Assembly (NCBI RefSeq): GCF_025997855.1
Contig: NZ_AP026563.1
Span: forward strand, 1 to 64,000
DNA: 64,000 bases
DNA from: Deinococcus aetherius
Lineage (GTDB): Bacteria > Deinococcota > Deinococci > Deinococcales > Deinococcaceae
Reading direction: 5' to 3'
The position numbers and the translations under genes are program-made. Positions 1 to 8,473 of the stretch are shown here, piece by piece; positions within the stretch are counted from its first letter, which is position 1, and each line of letters opens with the position of its first letter. The notes beneath the pieces are model-generated. The model worked only from the letters and a program-made list of their open reading frames with translations, did not search any database and was not told where the DNA came from.

Positions 1-2782
1 CCAGCTCCTCCAGCCACTCGGTGGTCTGCAAATCGACCTCGCATCTCAGTGCTAGGAGCAGGGCGTGGACCGCGCGGCGTCGCTCCCCACCCGCCACACA
101 CTGCTCCGCCAGGTGTGTGGCGACCGCATGCGCCCGCCTCATCAGCTCGCCATTGACTTCCTGTGCGAAACGACTCTCCGTCGCACGGGGACGTGGCAGG
201 AAGCGCCCGCACTGCTCCAGCAACATCCAGAGTTCCGTCTGGTCGGGGTTGGTGGGCAGGAAGCGCGGCGAGAGATACGGATCTACGTCCAGCTCGATCT
301 TCCAAGTGTGGGTGCGGCGGAGGGTGAGGACCTTCTGGCCCTGCCAGTCCTTTTCGCTTTCCTGAACGACTTCTTTCAGCTCCAGCTCTCCAAGCACCCC
401 CCGCAACATGGAGACCGCGCTGCTCGCGGTCGCCGTGCTGTTCGGTTTCCCTGTCCACAGTTGTTCTCCTAGCCGCTCTCGCGTGACAGCCTCCCCGCGC
501 AGGGCAAGATAGGCGAGCACGTACACGGGGTATTTGTTCGACAGGTGCACACGCTGCCCGTTCACCTCCAGGCTGGTGGCGCCCAGCGTGATGAGGCGAA
601 TCACGTGCTTGGCCTCGAACGGTTGAACTTGCTGCGCGGTGGCGAGGATGCGCGTGAAGCGCTCGGGCTGTTCCTTCATCCTCGCACAGGCCTCGTACAC
701 GTCCCCGAACTCGTCCGCGAACATCACCGCCGTGATGTCCCGCCGGGAGCCGCGCGCATCCAGCACTTCGAGGAGGCGCCGCACCTGTTCCGGCTTTAAC
801 GTCCGGCGCTGCACCGCCAGTTGGCAGAGATAGAGCTGTGCCAGCAGCACGCTGTCGTAGGTCATCGCCCCCTTGCAGCGTACCCTGGCGAACGCTTGAG
901 CGGCCTCCTCGCGGTTGCCCCTGCCCAGGGCGTAGAGCCCCTCCGCGAGCGGCAGGTAGGAGTGGTACTCGGAATACTCGGCCAGGACAGGGGCCCAGCG
1001 GCTGATGACCAGGCGCAGGTAGTGCAGGTAGGGCTCGATGCGCTCGTACTGCCCCTGGCGGTACAGCGGGTAGCAGATGTACGTCAGGGGCATGAGGAGC
1101 CCCGCCCGATTCTTGACGCGCTCGAACTCCTGGACTGACTTCTCGAAGCTCTCGACGGCCTCGTCGAAGCGCCCGAGTTCGTTGTAGATCAGCCCGCGGG
1201 TGTTGTACAGGTAGCCTATCGACGACTCTACCGCCTGCTGGCCAACCGAGGAGCGGTCAGTCGCCAGCGCCAGGGCCTCCTGAACGAAGGACAGCGCCTC
1301 CTCGTGGCGCCCGGCGTCCTTGAGCATGTCCCCCAGGCTGTCGTAGATGGGGGACAGCAGGTCCCCGTAACGGTTCGCGTCCAGGTCAGAGCTGACCAGC
1401 TTGATCGCCTCGTAGGCCCAGTACATCGCTTCGTCGAGGTGCCCCATCATCTGGTGGCAGTAACTCAGCCGCGTGAGTGCGAATACTTGCAGCTCCAGGT
1501 TGCCGCTCTTAACCGCCTGCTCGTACATCGGCTCCGCCGACCGCAGGGCCGCCTCGTACTCGTGGAGGCGCACATGCAGCAACGTCTCATAGGCGTAGGC
1601 CCGCGCCCGGTCCCGGTCCGTGGCGGCGTGCTGGTGGATCAGCGGCACCACCGCCTTGAACTCCACGAAGTCGTTGCGGAAGTTCGCCAGCCGGGCCAGG
1701 GTCGCGCAGGTGCGGCTACTTACCGTTCCCCGGTCGCGCTGGTACGCCAGCACCTCACGTGCCTCGTCGTTCTCCCCGATGTCCACCAGCAGCATGGCGA
1801 GTCGGTCCCGCAGGCCCGGGCTGAGGTGGCGAACCCCGATGAACCGCAGCAGTTCGACCTTGGCCCGCAGGCTGTGCTGGTTGTCGTCTGCATCTTCGGG
1901 ATGGCGCTCGAAGAAGGCCTCGATGGTGGCGACCCCCGTGGCCCAGTCAAGGTGCTTAACGGTGTGGAGGAGCGTTTCCGCCTGGCTCTCCGGTCTGGAC
2001 TCCTGCGAACTGCTCGGGGTGAGCAGGTACGACCACAAGTAGGGGTGCAGGTGCAGGTGGTTCCTGATCGGGACAATCGGCAGGCCGGAGTTCATGACCG
2101 CCTCGAACTCCCCGTCGTCGCGCTGCCGCAGCTTGGACAGGTGGGCGTCCCAGACCTCCAGCATGGGCGCGCTCTGGAGTTGGACCCGCAGGCCGGGGTC
2201 CAGGTCGCGTAGGAGGTCTTGCAGGTACTCCTGGGCGCTGAACAGGGGGTCCTGAAAGTGGACGGACAGGTGCGGCCAGCCCAGCGTCTCGGCGTACACG
2301 TCCTGGGCGTGGTCGTCCTGTGCGAGTTGCAACATCTCCACCGGTGTGAAAGCCAGCTCGTTCGCGTCGAGTACCAGCAACCGATCACGGCTCTGCAACC
2401 CGTGGACTCGGGGATAGCGGGTGTGCCGCACCGCCAGCAGCACCCGCACACCGCTCTCCTCGGCCCGGTTGAGCAGGGCGCCCACGCCCTCCTTGCTCAA
2501 CAGCCACGCATCGTCCACCAGCAGCGTCTGGAGGCTCAGGTCGCTGAACAGCCCACCGGCCGTCGCCGAGGCCTCGCCCGCGCGGTTGAGGACCCGCGCG
2601 ATGACCTGCTCGGGGCCGTCGCCCACCCGGGCCGTGACCAGGTGCGCCTCGGGATGGCGTTCCCGGTACTGGCGCAGCAGGACACTTTTCCCGAAGCCGC
2701 TCGGCGCGCACAGCAGGACGTGGCCGGGGGCGTCGCGGAGAACGGTCAGGAGCCTGGTGCGGGTGAAGACCGACGGGCGCAT
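1..2782 (-). CDS. BTAD-family transcriptional regulator with N-terminal ATPase and TPR-like middle (3' end outside window)
   Basis: The reading frame is open from ATG 2782 to the window edge, so at least 927 codons are present and the C-terminus is missing. Near the N-terminus, residues 26-33 read APSGFGKS, a Walker A motif of a STAND-like ATPase. The middle is helical and TPR-like (for example NTRGLIYNELGRFDEAVE near 1200-1150). From about residue 728 the sequence IRLITLGATSLEVNGQR starts a winged-helix plus BTAD region as in SARP/AfsR-type activators. In this family a ligand-controlled ATPase/TPR sensor drives DNA binding. Here the DNA-binding part is C-terminal, an arrangement I recall from other proteins of this type. 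It starts 3 nt after the stop of the LysM hydrolase gene, so it is probably the last gene of that operon. The target genes and the signal cannot be read from the sequence. Confidence 0.85.
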   Translation of the reverse strand, partial: MRPSVFTRTRLLTVLRDAPGHVLLCAPSGFGKSVLLRQYRERHPEAHLVTARVGDGPEQVIARVLNRAGEASATAGGLFSDLSLQTLLVDDAWLLSKEGVGALLNRAEESGVRVLLAVRHTRYPRVHGLQSRDRLLVLDANELAFTPVEMLQLAQDDHAQDVYAETLGWPHLSVHFQDPLFSAQEYLQDLLRDLDPGLRVQLQSAPMLEVWDAHLSKLRQRDDGEFEAVMNSGLPIVPIRNHLHLHPYLWSYLLTPSSSQESRPESQAETLLHTVKHLDWATGVATIEAFFERHPEDADDNQHSLRAKVELLRFIGVRHLSPGLRDRLAMLLVDIGENDEAREVLAYQRDRGTVSSRTCATLARLANFRNDFVEFKAVVPLIHQHAATDRDRARAYAYETLLHVRLHEYEAALRSAEPMYEQAVKSGNLELQVFALTRLSYCHQMMGHLDEAMYWAYEAIKLVSSDLDANRYGDLLSPIYDSLGDMLKDAGRHEEALSFVQEALALATDRSSVGQQAVESSIGYLYNTRGLIYNELGRFDEAVESFEKSVQEFERVKNRAGLLMPLTYICYPLYRQGQYERIEPYLHYLRLVISRWAPVLAEYSEYHSYLPLAEGLYALGRGNREEAAQAFARVRCKGAMTYDSVLLAQLYLCQLAVQRRTLKPEQVRRLLEVLDARGSRRDITAVMFADEFGDVYEACARMKEQPERFTRILATAQQVQPFEAKHVIRLITLGATSLEVNGQRVHLSNKYPVYVLAYLALRGEAVTRERLGEQLWTGKPNSTATASSAVSMLRGVLGELELKEVVQESEKDWQGQKVLTLRRTHTWKIELDVDPYLSPRFLPTNPDQTELWMLLEQCGRFLPRPRATESRFAQEVNGELMRRAHAVATHLAEQCVAGGERRRAVHALLLALRCEVDLQTTEWLEEL

Positions 2783-2785
2783 AGG

Positions 2786-4063
2786 CTACTTCGAGAGCTG
2801 GCCGAGCACTGCGCCGATCCAGTTGGTCACGGGAACGATCTGCTCTTCCATCTCTTCGGCGTCGAGGGTGTTGCTCTCGTGGTTCAGGTAGGTGTAGGCG
2901 AGCGCGCGGCCGTCGGGCAGCTCTACGTACCCAGTGAGGTTCAGCAGCCGCCAGCCGCTCCCCGCCTTCGAGCCCCAGTAGGTGTAGGTGAACGGGGCCT
3001 TCTTCGGGTGGCAGCAGCCTTTCGCCATGATCTCGCGCATAATCTGGCGCGTCTGCGGCTTCAGCCCCGAGCGCAGGTACAGGGCCGCCGTCAGGTCGGT
3101 GAAGGCGCGCGCCGTGCTGGTGTTCTGGAAGGCGGTGTCGAAAGACGGGTCATAGGTGGAGCCCCCGAAATAGAGGTCGAGCTGCTGGAGCAGGACGGGG
3201 GCGCTCACCTTGAGGCTGGCGGCGTTCAGGCGGCTGGCGAACGCGAGGCGTTCGGCCGGGGCAAGCCCCTGGTACTGCGCGGCGGCGCCGAGGAGCGTGG
3301 CGTGATCCGTCGCGGGAATCAGGTCCGGCAGCATCCCGGCCTGGGCCGCCCAGAAGGTCTTGGTGGTGAGCAGGACGTTGGTGCAGGGGCTGAGGCGGCT
3401 CACCAGAGTCGCCACCCGTTCGGTGCCCACGGTGCGGTGCAGGATGTCCGCGGCCGTGTTCTCGCTCTCCTCGATGGCCCGGTGCGCCAGCTTGAGCAAC
3501 GGGTTGGTGCCGGGTGTGTAGTCCTCGATGGAGCGGTTGGCCTCGGTGGTGGTGAGCGGCGTGTTCAGCTTGAGCCGTCCGGCGTCCACGTCGCGCAGGG
3601 CAGCCCACAGCACGGTGGGCTTGTAGGTGCTCGCCAGGGGCATCACGACGTTGGCGGGGCCGATGGCATAGGCCTGTCCTGACGTCATGGTTCCTGGGTC
3701 GTACACGGTCGCGTAGAAGCTCACCTTGCCGGTCACCACAGCGGGGAGCGGCACTGAAGGCGCCGGCGCCGTGACGGCCGGTCCACAGGTCAGCGTCGGA
3801 AGCGAGGCGCTGGGAAGCGGGCTCGTGGGGAGAAGTGGAGTTGTAGGAGGAGGCAACGACGGGCTCACCGCTTCGCCGGGCAGGGTGATGTTCTGGCCGA
3901 CCTTGAGCGCCGTGTCCCCGAGGTTGTTGAGCCGTTGCAACTCAGCCACGCTGACGCCCGCACGTCGGGCGATGCTGAAGAGGGTGTCACCGGGCTGCAC
4001 GACATACGCCTGAGCACTCACGGTGAGTAAGCTTACGTTCAGCAGAAGGTGCCGAATACTCAT
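2786..4063 (-). CDS. Exported LysM-domain serine hydrolase (class A beta-lactamase / DD-carboxypeptidase fold)
   Basis: Protein of 425 aa. The chosen start is ATG 4063, which overlaps the stop of the upstream gene as ATGA and opens a clear signal peptide (MSIRHLLLNVSLLTVSAQA). A longer frame exists upstream but loses the signal peptide. Residues 20-62 form one LysM domain (VVQPGDTLFSIARRAGVS), known to bind peptidoglycan. A Pro/Ser-rich linker leads to a serine hydrolase domain with S145-T-Y-K148 (SxxK), S200-E-N202 (SxN) and K366-A-G368 in the KTG position. The protein should therefore sit at the cell wall and act on peptidoglycan peptides or beta-lactams. Which of these cannot be told. It is translationally coupled to the substrate-binding protein gene before it and followed by the regulator gene. 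Confidence 0.85.
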   Translation of the reverse strand: MSIRHLLLNVSLLTVSAQAYVVQPGDTLFSIARRAGVSVAELQRLNNLGDTALKVGQNITLPGEAVSPSLPPPTTPLLPTSPLPSASLPTLTCGPAVTAPAPSVPLPAVVTGKVSFYATVYDPGTMTSGQAYAIGPANVVMPLASTYKPTVLWAALRDVDAGRLKLNTPLTTTEANRSIEDYTPGTNPLLKLAHRAIEESENTAADILHRTVGTERVATLVSRLSPCTNVLLTTKTFWAAQAGMLPDLIPATDHATLLGAAAQYQGLAPAERLAFASRLNAASLKVSAPVLLQQLDLYFGGSTYDPSFDTAFQNTSTARAFTDLTAALYLRSGLKPQTRQIMREIMAKGCCHPKKAPFTYTYWGSKAGSGWRLLNLTGYVELPDGRALAYTYLNHESNTLDAEEMEEQIVPVTNWIGAVLGQLSK

Positions 4064-5775
4064 TTGTTCATCTCGTAGAAGGAGTCGCCGACCGTCGCCA
4101 GGTTGAAGTTGCGGCCCCCCAGCCATTCGCGCCGGATGCCCGAGTCCACCACCTGGTAGAGCGGGATGCCGAAGGCGTCCCGGGCCTGGAGCCCCTGCAC
4201 CTGCCGGTAGAGGGCCTGCCGCTTGGCAGGCACCGTCTCGACGATGGCCTGGTGGAGCAGGCGGTCGATCTGCGGATTGCTGTAGTGCTGGGCGGTCGCG
4301 TAGGTTCCGTCCGGGCCCGTCCAGGGCTCAAACAGGTTGTGGGGATCGTAGTAATCCAGGGTCCAGTTGCCCACCCAGGCGGTCAGCTCCCCCTTGGAGC
4401 GGCGGGCGAAGTAGTCCTGGGTCGTCAGTTGCTGCACCTCGACCCGGAACTTCGGATTCAGGGCCTCGACGTTGCGCTTGAGAAGTTGGAGGATGCTGTT
4501 GCGCACCGGGTCATTGGTAGCGTAGACGGGCAGCACGAAGCCCTTCTGCCAGAGCTGACCCCCGAAGACCCGGCGGAACTCCTGTTCGGCCTTCTTCGGG
4601 TCGTAGCCGTACCCGACGCCGGGCTGTTCGGATGCGAGGCCACTGATGGCGAGGGACTGGCGGGCGATCCCCTGCCCGGCCAGAATCTCCTTCACGATGG
4701 TCTTGCGGTCGATGCTGTAGGCGAAGCCCCTTCTGACGTGCACGTCGCTGAAGAAGTTCGCGGGGATGCCCTGGCCGTCGAGCTTGCCGCTGCCCAGTTG
4801 CTCGGGGTGGCCGGTGACCTTCTGGTTGAGGAAGAGGCCGTTGAGGCTCACGGCGGGGAGGTTCCTGGTCACGACCACGCCCGGCACGCCTTCGAGCTGG
4901 GAGAGGAGGGCGGGCGGCAGGTCGATGATGTCCACGTCCCCGGCGCGCATCATCAGCATCCGGGTGCTGTCCTCGGGCACGACCTGGATCGCCACCCGCC
5001 TGATGCGCGCGGGCCCACGCCAGTACCCCACGTTGTGCACCATCACCAGGGAATGTGGCGGGTCGTAGACCGCCAGCTTGTACGGGCCGCTGCCCAGGGG
5101 CTGCTTGCGCTGAAAAGGGCCGCTCTCCTCGTGGTTGTGCTGCGCCCAGTCCCGAGCGGTGCCGCTCCACGCCCCGGCCCTGATGGCAGCGGAGCGGCTG
5201 TAGACACTGAAATAGGGGTTGGTCAGGATCGTCAGGAAGGGGGCGAAGGGCTGGGCCAGGCGGATGGTGACGGTGTGCGGGTCGGTTGCCCGGATCGCCC
5301 GCTCAATGACCGCGTAAATGTCCGGATTCTCCTTGGCGTCGGGAAGGTCGGGCGTCCCGAGCAGGGGTTCGCTCAGCAGTTGGGCGGGGCCGGTCGCGGC
5401 GGCCACCACCAGCATTCGGCGCAAGCTGTACTCGACGTCCCTGGCGGTAACGGGCGTGCCGTCCGTGAAGCGGAGGTTCGGGCGCAGCTTGAAGGTGTAG
5501 GTCCGCCCGTCCGCGCTGATTCCACCGTTGGCCCGGGTGGGAACCTCGCGGGCCAGCAGGGGCACGATCTGCGGGTTGCTGCCGTTGTACCCGACCAGGG
5601 TATCGAACAGGTTGTGCAGCACCTCGCCGCAGTTGAGGTCGTAGCACTGGGCTGGGTCGAGGGTCGTCCACTCTTCCGAAATCGCCTTGACGACGGTGCC
5701 GGGGTTTTTGACTTGCGCGACGGCCTGGGCGTTCATGACCAGACCGGCGGTAATGAGCAGGAGTGCGCGAAGCAT
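4060..5775 (-). CDS. ABC transporter substrate-binding protein, peptide/nickel family 5
   Basis: Protein of 571 aa with a signal peptide over about the first 21 residues (MLRALLLITAGLVMNAQAVA). The sequence after it, including SEEWTTLDPAQCYDLNCGEVLHNLFDTLVGYN and later GRTYTFKLRPNLRFTDGTPVTARDVEYSLRRM (cited in parts: GRTYTFKLRPNL, FTDGTPVTARDVEYS), is typical of SBP family 5 proteins (OppA/DppA type). These bind oligopeptides or related solutes outside the membrane. No permease or ATPase genes lie next to it, so it is either an orphan receptor or works with a transporter encoded elsewhere. Its gene is first in a three-gene operon (hydrolase, then regulator), which suggests cell-wall peptide sensing or recycling; that is inference. 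A weak upstream promoter candidate is TTGACC, 17 nt, ACACAC on the minus strand. Confidence 0.85.
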   Translation of the reverse strand: MLRALLLITAGLVMNAQAVAQVKNPGTVVKAISEEWTTLDPAQCYDLNCGEVLHNLFDTLVGYNGSNPQIVPLLAREVPTRANGGISADGRTYTFKLRPNLRFTDGTPVTARDVEYSLRRMLVVAAATGPAQLLSEPLLGTPDLPDAKENPDIYAVIERAIRATDPHTVTIRLAQPFAPFLTILTNPYFSVYSRSAAIRAGAWSGTARDWAQHNHEESGPFQRKQPLGSGPYKLAVYDPPHSLVMVHNVGYWRGPARIRRVAIQVVPEDSTRMLMMRAGDVDIIDLPPALLSQLEGVPGVVVTRNLPAVSLNGLFLNQKVTGHPEQLGSGKLDGQGIPANFFSDVHVRRGFAYSIDRKTIVKEILAGQGIARQSLAISGLASEQPGVGYGYDPKKAEQEFRRVFGGQLWQKGFVLPVYATNDPVRNSILQLLKRNVEALNPKFRVEVQQLTTQDYFARRSKGELTAWVGNWTLDYYDPHNLFEPWTGPDGTYATAQHYSNPQIDRLLHQAIVETVPAKRQALYRQVQGLQARDAFGIPLYQVVDSGIRREWLGGRNFNLATVGDSFYEMNK

Positions 5776-6137
5776 GGACGAGGAAAGTTCCTTTCAAGAG
5801 CCAGGATGAGGGGGATTAACGCTGGGATTCTGGGTGTGTCAGAAAGCTCACAGCGTGGTCAAATCCACGAATGACGTGTGGCTTCTGGCACAGTGCCTAG
5901 GTTCACCGGCGTTCCAGTCGGTTTCGAGATGAAATATGTATTGACAACACCCCCAAAGAGGAGCGAGTTCAAAATTTCCGTGAAGTCCCGTAAGGTCCTT
6001 CAGGGCGGTCCAGGGTAGGAGGTGCAGGGCTTCTCATCTAGGAGCACATGGTTTCCTGTGTGGTGGGGTAGACTTTCTCCTCTGAACAATGAGGTCGGCC
6101 TGGAGGTGAGGGGCGCTTGATGTACAGCGGCAAATTG
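5776..6137. other. Intergenic region between divergent genes
   Basis: About 360 bp between the minus-strand substrate-binding protein gene and the plus-strand gene at 6172. It is more AT-rich than its surroundings (for example gatgaaatatgtattgacaa near 5930). It holds a short palindrome, GGCACAGTGCC, at about 5889-5899. No convincing gene was found. Promoters for both flanking genes probably lie here, but no strong -35/-10 pair stands out on either strand. Confidence 0.5.
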
Positions 6138-6167
6138 CCAGCCCCTCACCCTCCGGGGTGTGGCTGG
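6138..6167 (+). promoter_or_regulatory. CCCTC-box leader hairpin (copy 1)
   Basis: CCAGCC pairs with GGCTGG around an inner stem CACCC/GGGTG with tetraloop TCCG. A CCCTC-like box lies at the 5' side. The ATG at 6172 follows 4 nt after the hairpin. Member of the repeated leader family described in the findings. Confidence 0.6.
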
Positions 6168-6171
6168 ATGC

Positions 6172-6624
6172 ATGCCTGGCTCCTCTCCCCTCTCCGCTGT
6201 CGCCGAGCAGCTCAGCCAGTTGCCGGTTCACTACGCGCACAGCCGTTTCGGTCCGGCACCCATCCACGTGCGGGGCAAGGCTGGCAGTAGCCTTGCGCGC
6301 CTCGACGTGTACGTGCGTGAGGACGACCTGTGGGAGTTCGTCCGGGAATTGCCCCTCCATGCCGCCGTGCCGGCCCTCTGGACGGTCTGGCTGCAGCGCC
6401 GGGCGCCCCTGCCCCTGGAATGGGCCTGGGGTTTCCTAGAAGCGCAGAGGCAGTGTTTCCCACGCAGCGGGGTCTATCGGCCCAGCCGGACACTGGAACC
6501 TTCCCAGCACTGTGAGGCGGGCGATCCGGCGGTGATGGACGCGCGGCAACTGGGCATGCTGGCCTACCTGCTGTGCCTGGCACGGGCCGGGGAGCAATCC
6601 ATGACACCCAATGCTGCGGATTGA
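6172..6624 (+). CDS. Hypothetical protein
   Basis: Protein of 150 aa, family not recognised. A GTG at 6160 is in frame but lies inside the leader hairpin, so ATG 6172 is preferred. The sequence has a Trp-rich middle (AVPALWTVWLQRRAPLPLEWAW) and no signal peptide, membrane segment or metal-binding motif that I can see. Codon use is normal for the backbone genes. It is followed at 46 nt by another unknown gene carrying the same type of leader hairpin, so the two are probably co-regulated plasmid backbone genes. Confidence 0.6.
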   Translation: MPGSSPLSAVAEQLSQLPVHYAHSRFGPAPIHVRGKAGSSLARLDVYVREDDLWEFVRELPLHAAVPALWTVWLQRRAPLPLEWAWGFLEAQRQCFPRSGVYRPSRTLEPSQHCEAGDPAVMDARQLGMLAYLLCLARAGEQSMTPNAAD

Positions 6625-6640
6625 TGCCGCCCTCGACCCT

Positions 6641-6658
6641 CCCCCGCCGGGGCGGGGG
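6641..6658 (+). promoter_or_regulatory. CCCTC-box leader hairpin (copy 2)
   Basis: CCCTC, then CCCCCGCC paired with GGCGGGGG almost without a loop. The next start codon is ATG 6671, 12 nt downstream. There is no clear Shine-Dalgarno sequence between the stem and the ATG. Confidence 0.65.
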
Positions 6659-6670
6659 TTGGCGGCTGGC

Positions 6671-7510
6671 ATGATTACCCTCGATACCCACGGCGACGTT
6701 CGGGAAGCCCTGAGACAGTACTTTGAGCGGCGCAAGAAGCCAGGCAGCGAGATCAGCGGACTGGAAGTCGGAACCCGTGAAGCCTACTTGGCCGTGACCG
6801 CACGGGGCCTGACGAGGGCCTTTGTCATCCCCCTGGCCCCGCTCGATCCGGGCCTCTGTTACGGGCAGGACCTGCTGCTGCTGCCGCCCGTCAGCGAGAC
6901 GTGGAATCCGGAACCCTGCCAGGTCAGTGCCGACTTCCTGAGGAGCCTCTCCCCTGCCCCACTGTTCCTGGTCGGGGACGAGGGACGCTGGCGTCGGCGG
7001 GCCGAGCGCTTCGTTCACCGTGCTCAGCAGAGTGGGCAGGGAGAGGTGCTCCTCGGAACCTACGAGGACGCTCGCGGCGGCATCAGTTACAACGAGCCAG
7101 CAAAAAAGGCCTTTGAAAGGGATGCGCGGCGCTACCTCAAGCGGCTGGCGAAGTATCTGGGGCGGCCCGTGCCAGCCGGACACAAGGGCGTGTCCTACAA
7201 CCCACCCGGCATCGCGTGCAGTGGTCAGGCCATGTTGCACCTGGAGATGGACGAGCACACGCTGCTCTTCGTGGAGGTGGATGCCGGAGGGCTCTGCGCC
7301 CCCTGGCAGCGAACCAGTCCCAGTGGCGTGGCGATCATGTGGCGCTTCGAGGGACAGGGGGAAGCGCTGCGGCACGAGCAGCGTTTTTTCTATCCCAACC
7401 AGTGGGTGCGCTGGGACACGTCTGCCCGTGACTTTGCAGCCTTGATTGAGGATGGGTGGGTGCTACTGACACAACCCGCAGCCACTGAGGCGGGACCAGT
7501 ACCTGTCTGA
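6671..7510 (+). CDS. Hypothetical protein
   Basis: Protein of 279 aa, family not recognised. The frame extends upstream to an ATG at 6611, but that would place the leader hairpin inside the coding region, and the residues encoded there (PPPPGRG) look artefactual; ATG 6671 is therefore chosen. The protein begins MITLDTHGDVREALRQYF and seems soluble. A conserved-looking central part reads RRYLKRLAKYLGRPVP. It ends about 180 nt before parA. Nothing in the sequence gives a function. Confidence 0.65.
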   Translation: MITLDTHGDVREALRQYFERRKKPGSEISGLEVGTREAYLAVTARGLTRAFVIPLAPLDPGLCYGQDLLLLPPVSETWNPEPCQVSADFLRSLSPAPLFLVGDEGRWRRRAERFVHRAQQSGQGEVLLGTYEDARGGISYNEPAKKAFERDARRYLKRLAKYLGRPVPAGHKGVSYNPPGIACSGQAMLHLEMDEHTLLFVEVDAGGLCAPWQRTSPSGVAIMWRFEGQGEALRHEQRFFYPNQWVRWDTSARDFAALIEDGWVLLTQPAATEAGPVPV

Positions 7511-7637
7511 CGTGCCTGCGGCTGCCGGAAGATAGCCGCGCACCCGCAAGGCGCTCGAACCCCTTTGCTCCTTGATGGCCAGGTTCATTCCTGGCGGGAC
7601 GGCTCCCTCGCGGGACAGAGGGAGGCAGACTCATTTC

Positions 7638-7655
7638 TCGAATTACGTTATTCAG
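7638..7655. promoter_or_regulatory. parS-like palindrome, imperfect copy upstream of parA
   Basis: TCGAATTACGTTATTCAG matches the 18-bp palindrome found at 9390 and 10104 at 15 of 18 positions. It lies 38 bp upstream of the parA start. The repeated palindrome around parAB suggests ParB-binding centromere sites; this is inference. Confidence 0.6.
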
Positions 7656-7658
7656 CGC

Positions 7659-7687
7659 TTGCTTAAATGTGTACACATGCGTACACT
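7659..7687 (+). promoter_or_regulatory. parA promoter overlapped by a TGTACA-core operator
   Basis: A -35 candidate TTGCTT (7659-7664), 17 nt, and a -10 candidate TACACT (7682-7687) lie 6 nt before ATG 7694, which predicts a leaderless transcript. The spacer is filled by the perfect palindrome TGTGTACACA (7668-7677) and a second, weaker copy TGCGTACACT (7678-7687). The TGTACA core is the known operator core of YefM antitoxins, and the downstream ParA carries a YefM/Phd-like domain. Confidence 0.7.
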
Positions 7688-7693
7688 CCTGCT

Positions 7694-8473
7694 ATGGCAC
7701 CCAAGACCGTTGGGATTCGTGCACTCCGCGAGGAGCTTCCGGAGATGTTGCGTCAGGTGGGAACGACCGGGCAGCCGCTGGTTGTGACGAAGCACGGTGA
7801 AGCTGTCGCAACCATCGTCCCTGGTGCTGCCATCAGGCCTCCTACCGCAGACGCACCTCGCATTATCGCGGTCGTCAGTCTGAAGGGGGGAGTGGGCAAA
7901 ACCACGCTGACCATGCATCTCGCGGCCGCTATCGCGCAGGAGCGTGCCCAAGTGGTGGTCTTGGATGCCGACGAGGAGGTGAGCGCCTTTCGCTGGCAAC
8001 AGCACGCCGCCGCCGAGGGCCTGACCCTCCCCTTCAAGGTCATGCCAGCTGAGCGCAACACGTTGATGCGTCAGGCGCGCGAGCTGGCCAAGACGGGCGC
8101 GACCGTCCTGATTGACACCCCACCCAACAACCGCGAGGTCCTCAAGAGTGCTGCCACGGTCGCCGATGTGGTCCTGGTCCCCGTGTTGCCCACCGGCATG
8201 GATGTCGACCGCCTCGCCACCACCCTCGAACTCCTGGCCGATCTCGAAGCAGCGCTGGAGAGCTTCAACTACGCGATCATCCTCAACCGATTCGACGCCC
8301 GGAAGGGCATGGCCCACGAGGCGAACGAAGCGCTGAACGCTCATCCGCGACTGAACACGGTCGTCAAAGCGCTCAGTGCTTACGAGAAGGTCTTTGGGCA
8401 AGCTCCCACCGAGCTTTCGCAATTCAACGAGATCTGGCAGGAGGTCAAGCAGGCCCTGGGGAGCGACGCATGA
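7694..8473 (+). CDS. parA: ParA-family partition ATPase with N-terminal Phd/YefM-like domain
   Basis: Protein of 259 aa. ATG 7694 is chosen because it follows the -10 element by 6 nt; an upstream GTG at 7667 would lie inside the promoter. Residues 1-45 (VGIRALREELPEMLRQV, then VVTKHGEAVATIVP) look like a Phd/YefM antitoxin fold, a known DNA-binding and autoregulatory domain. The ParA domain follows: Walker A KGGVGKTT at 64-71, VVVLDADEE at 87-95 and a Walker B VLIDTPPN. ParA ATPases move plasmid copies along the nucleoid with ParB at parS. Its stop overlaps the parB start as ATGA. The antitoxin-like N-terminus probably replaces the HTH that type Ia ParA proteins use to repress their own operon, which fits the TGTACA operator in the promoter. 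Confidence 0.9.
   Translation: MAPKTVGIRALREELPEMLRQVGTTGQPLVVTKHGEAVATIVPGAAIRPPTADAPRIIAVVSLKGGVGKTTLTMHLAAAIAQERAQVVVLDADEEVSAFRWQQHAAAEGLTLPFKVMPAERNTLMRQARELAKTGATVLIDTPPNNREVLKSAATVADVVLVPVLPTGMDVDRLATTLELLADLEAALESFNYAIILNRFDARKGMAHEANEALNAHPRLNTVVKALSAYEKVFGQAPTELSQFNEIWQEVKQALGSDA

Noticed and set aside
2219..5874. Long plus-strand frames opposite the hydrolase, binding-protein and regulator genes
   Set aside because: Shadows of minus-strand genes with clear domains and signal peptides; their products are low-complexity and rich in Gly, Val and Arg.
5940..5945. TTGACA as a plus-strand -35 element
   Set aside because: No -10 element lies 16-18 bp downstream and the next plus-strand gene is about 230 bp away.
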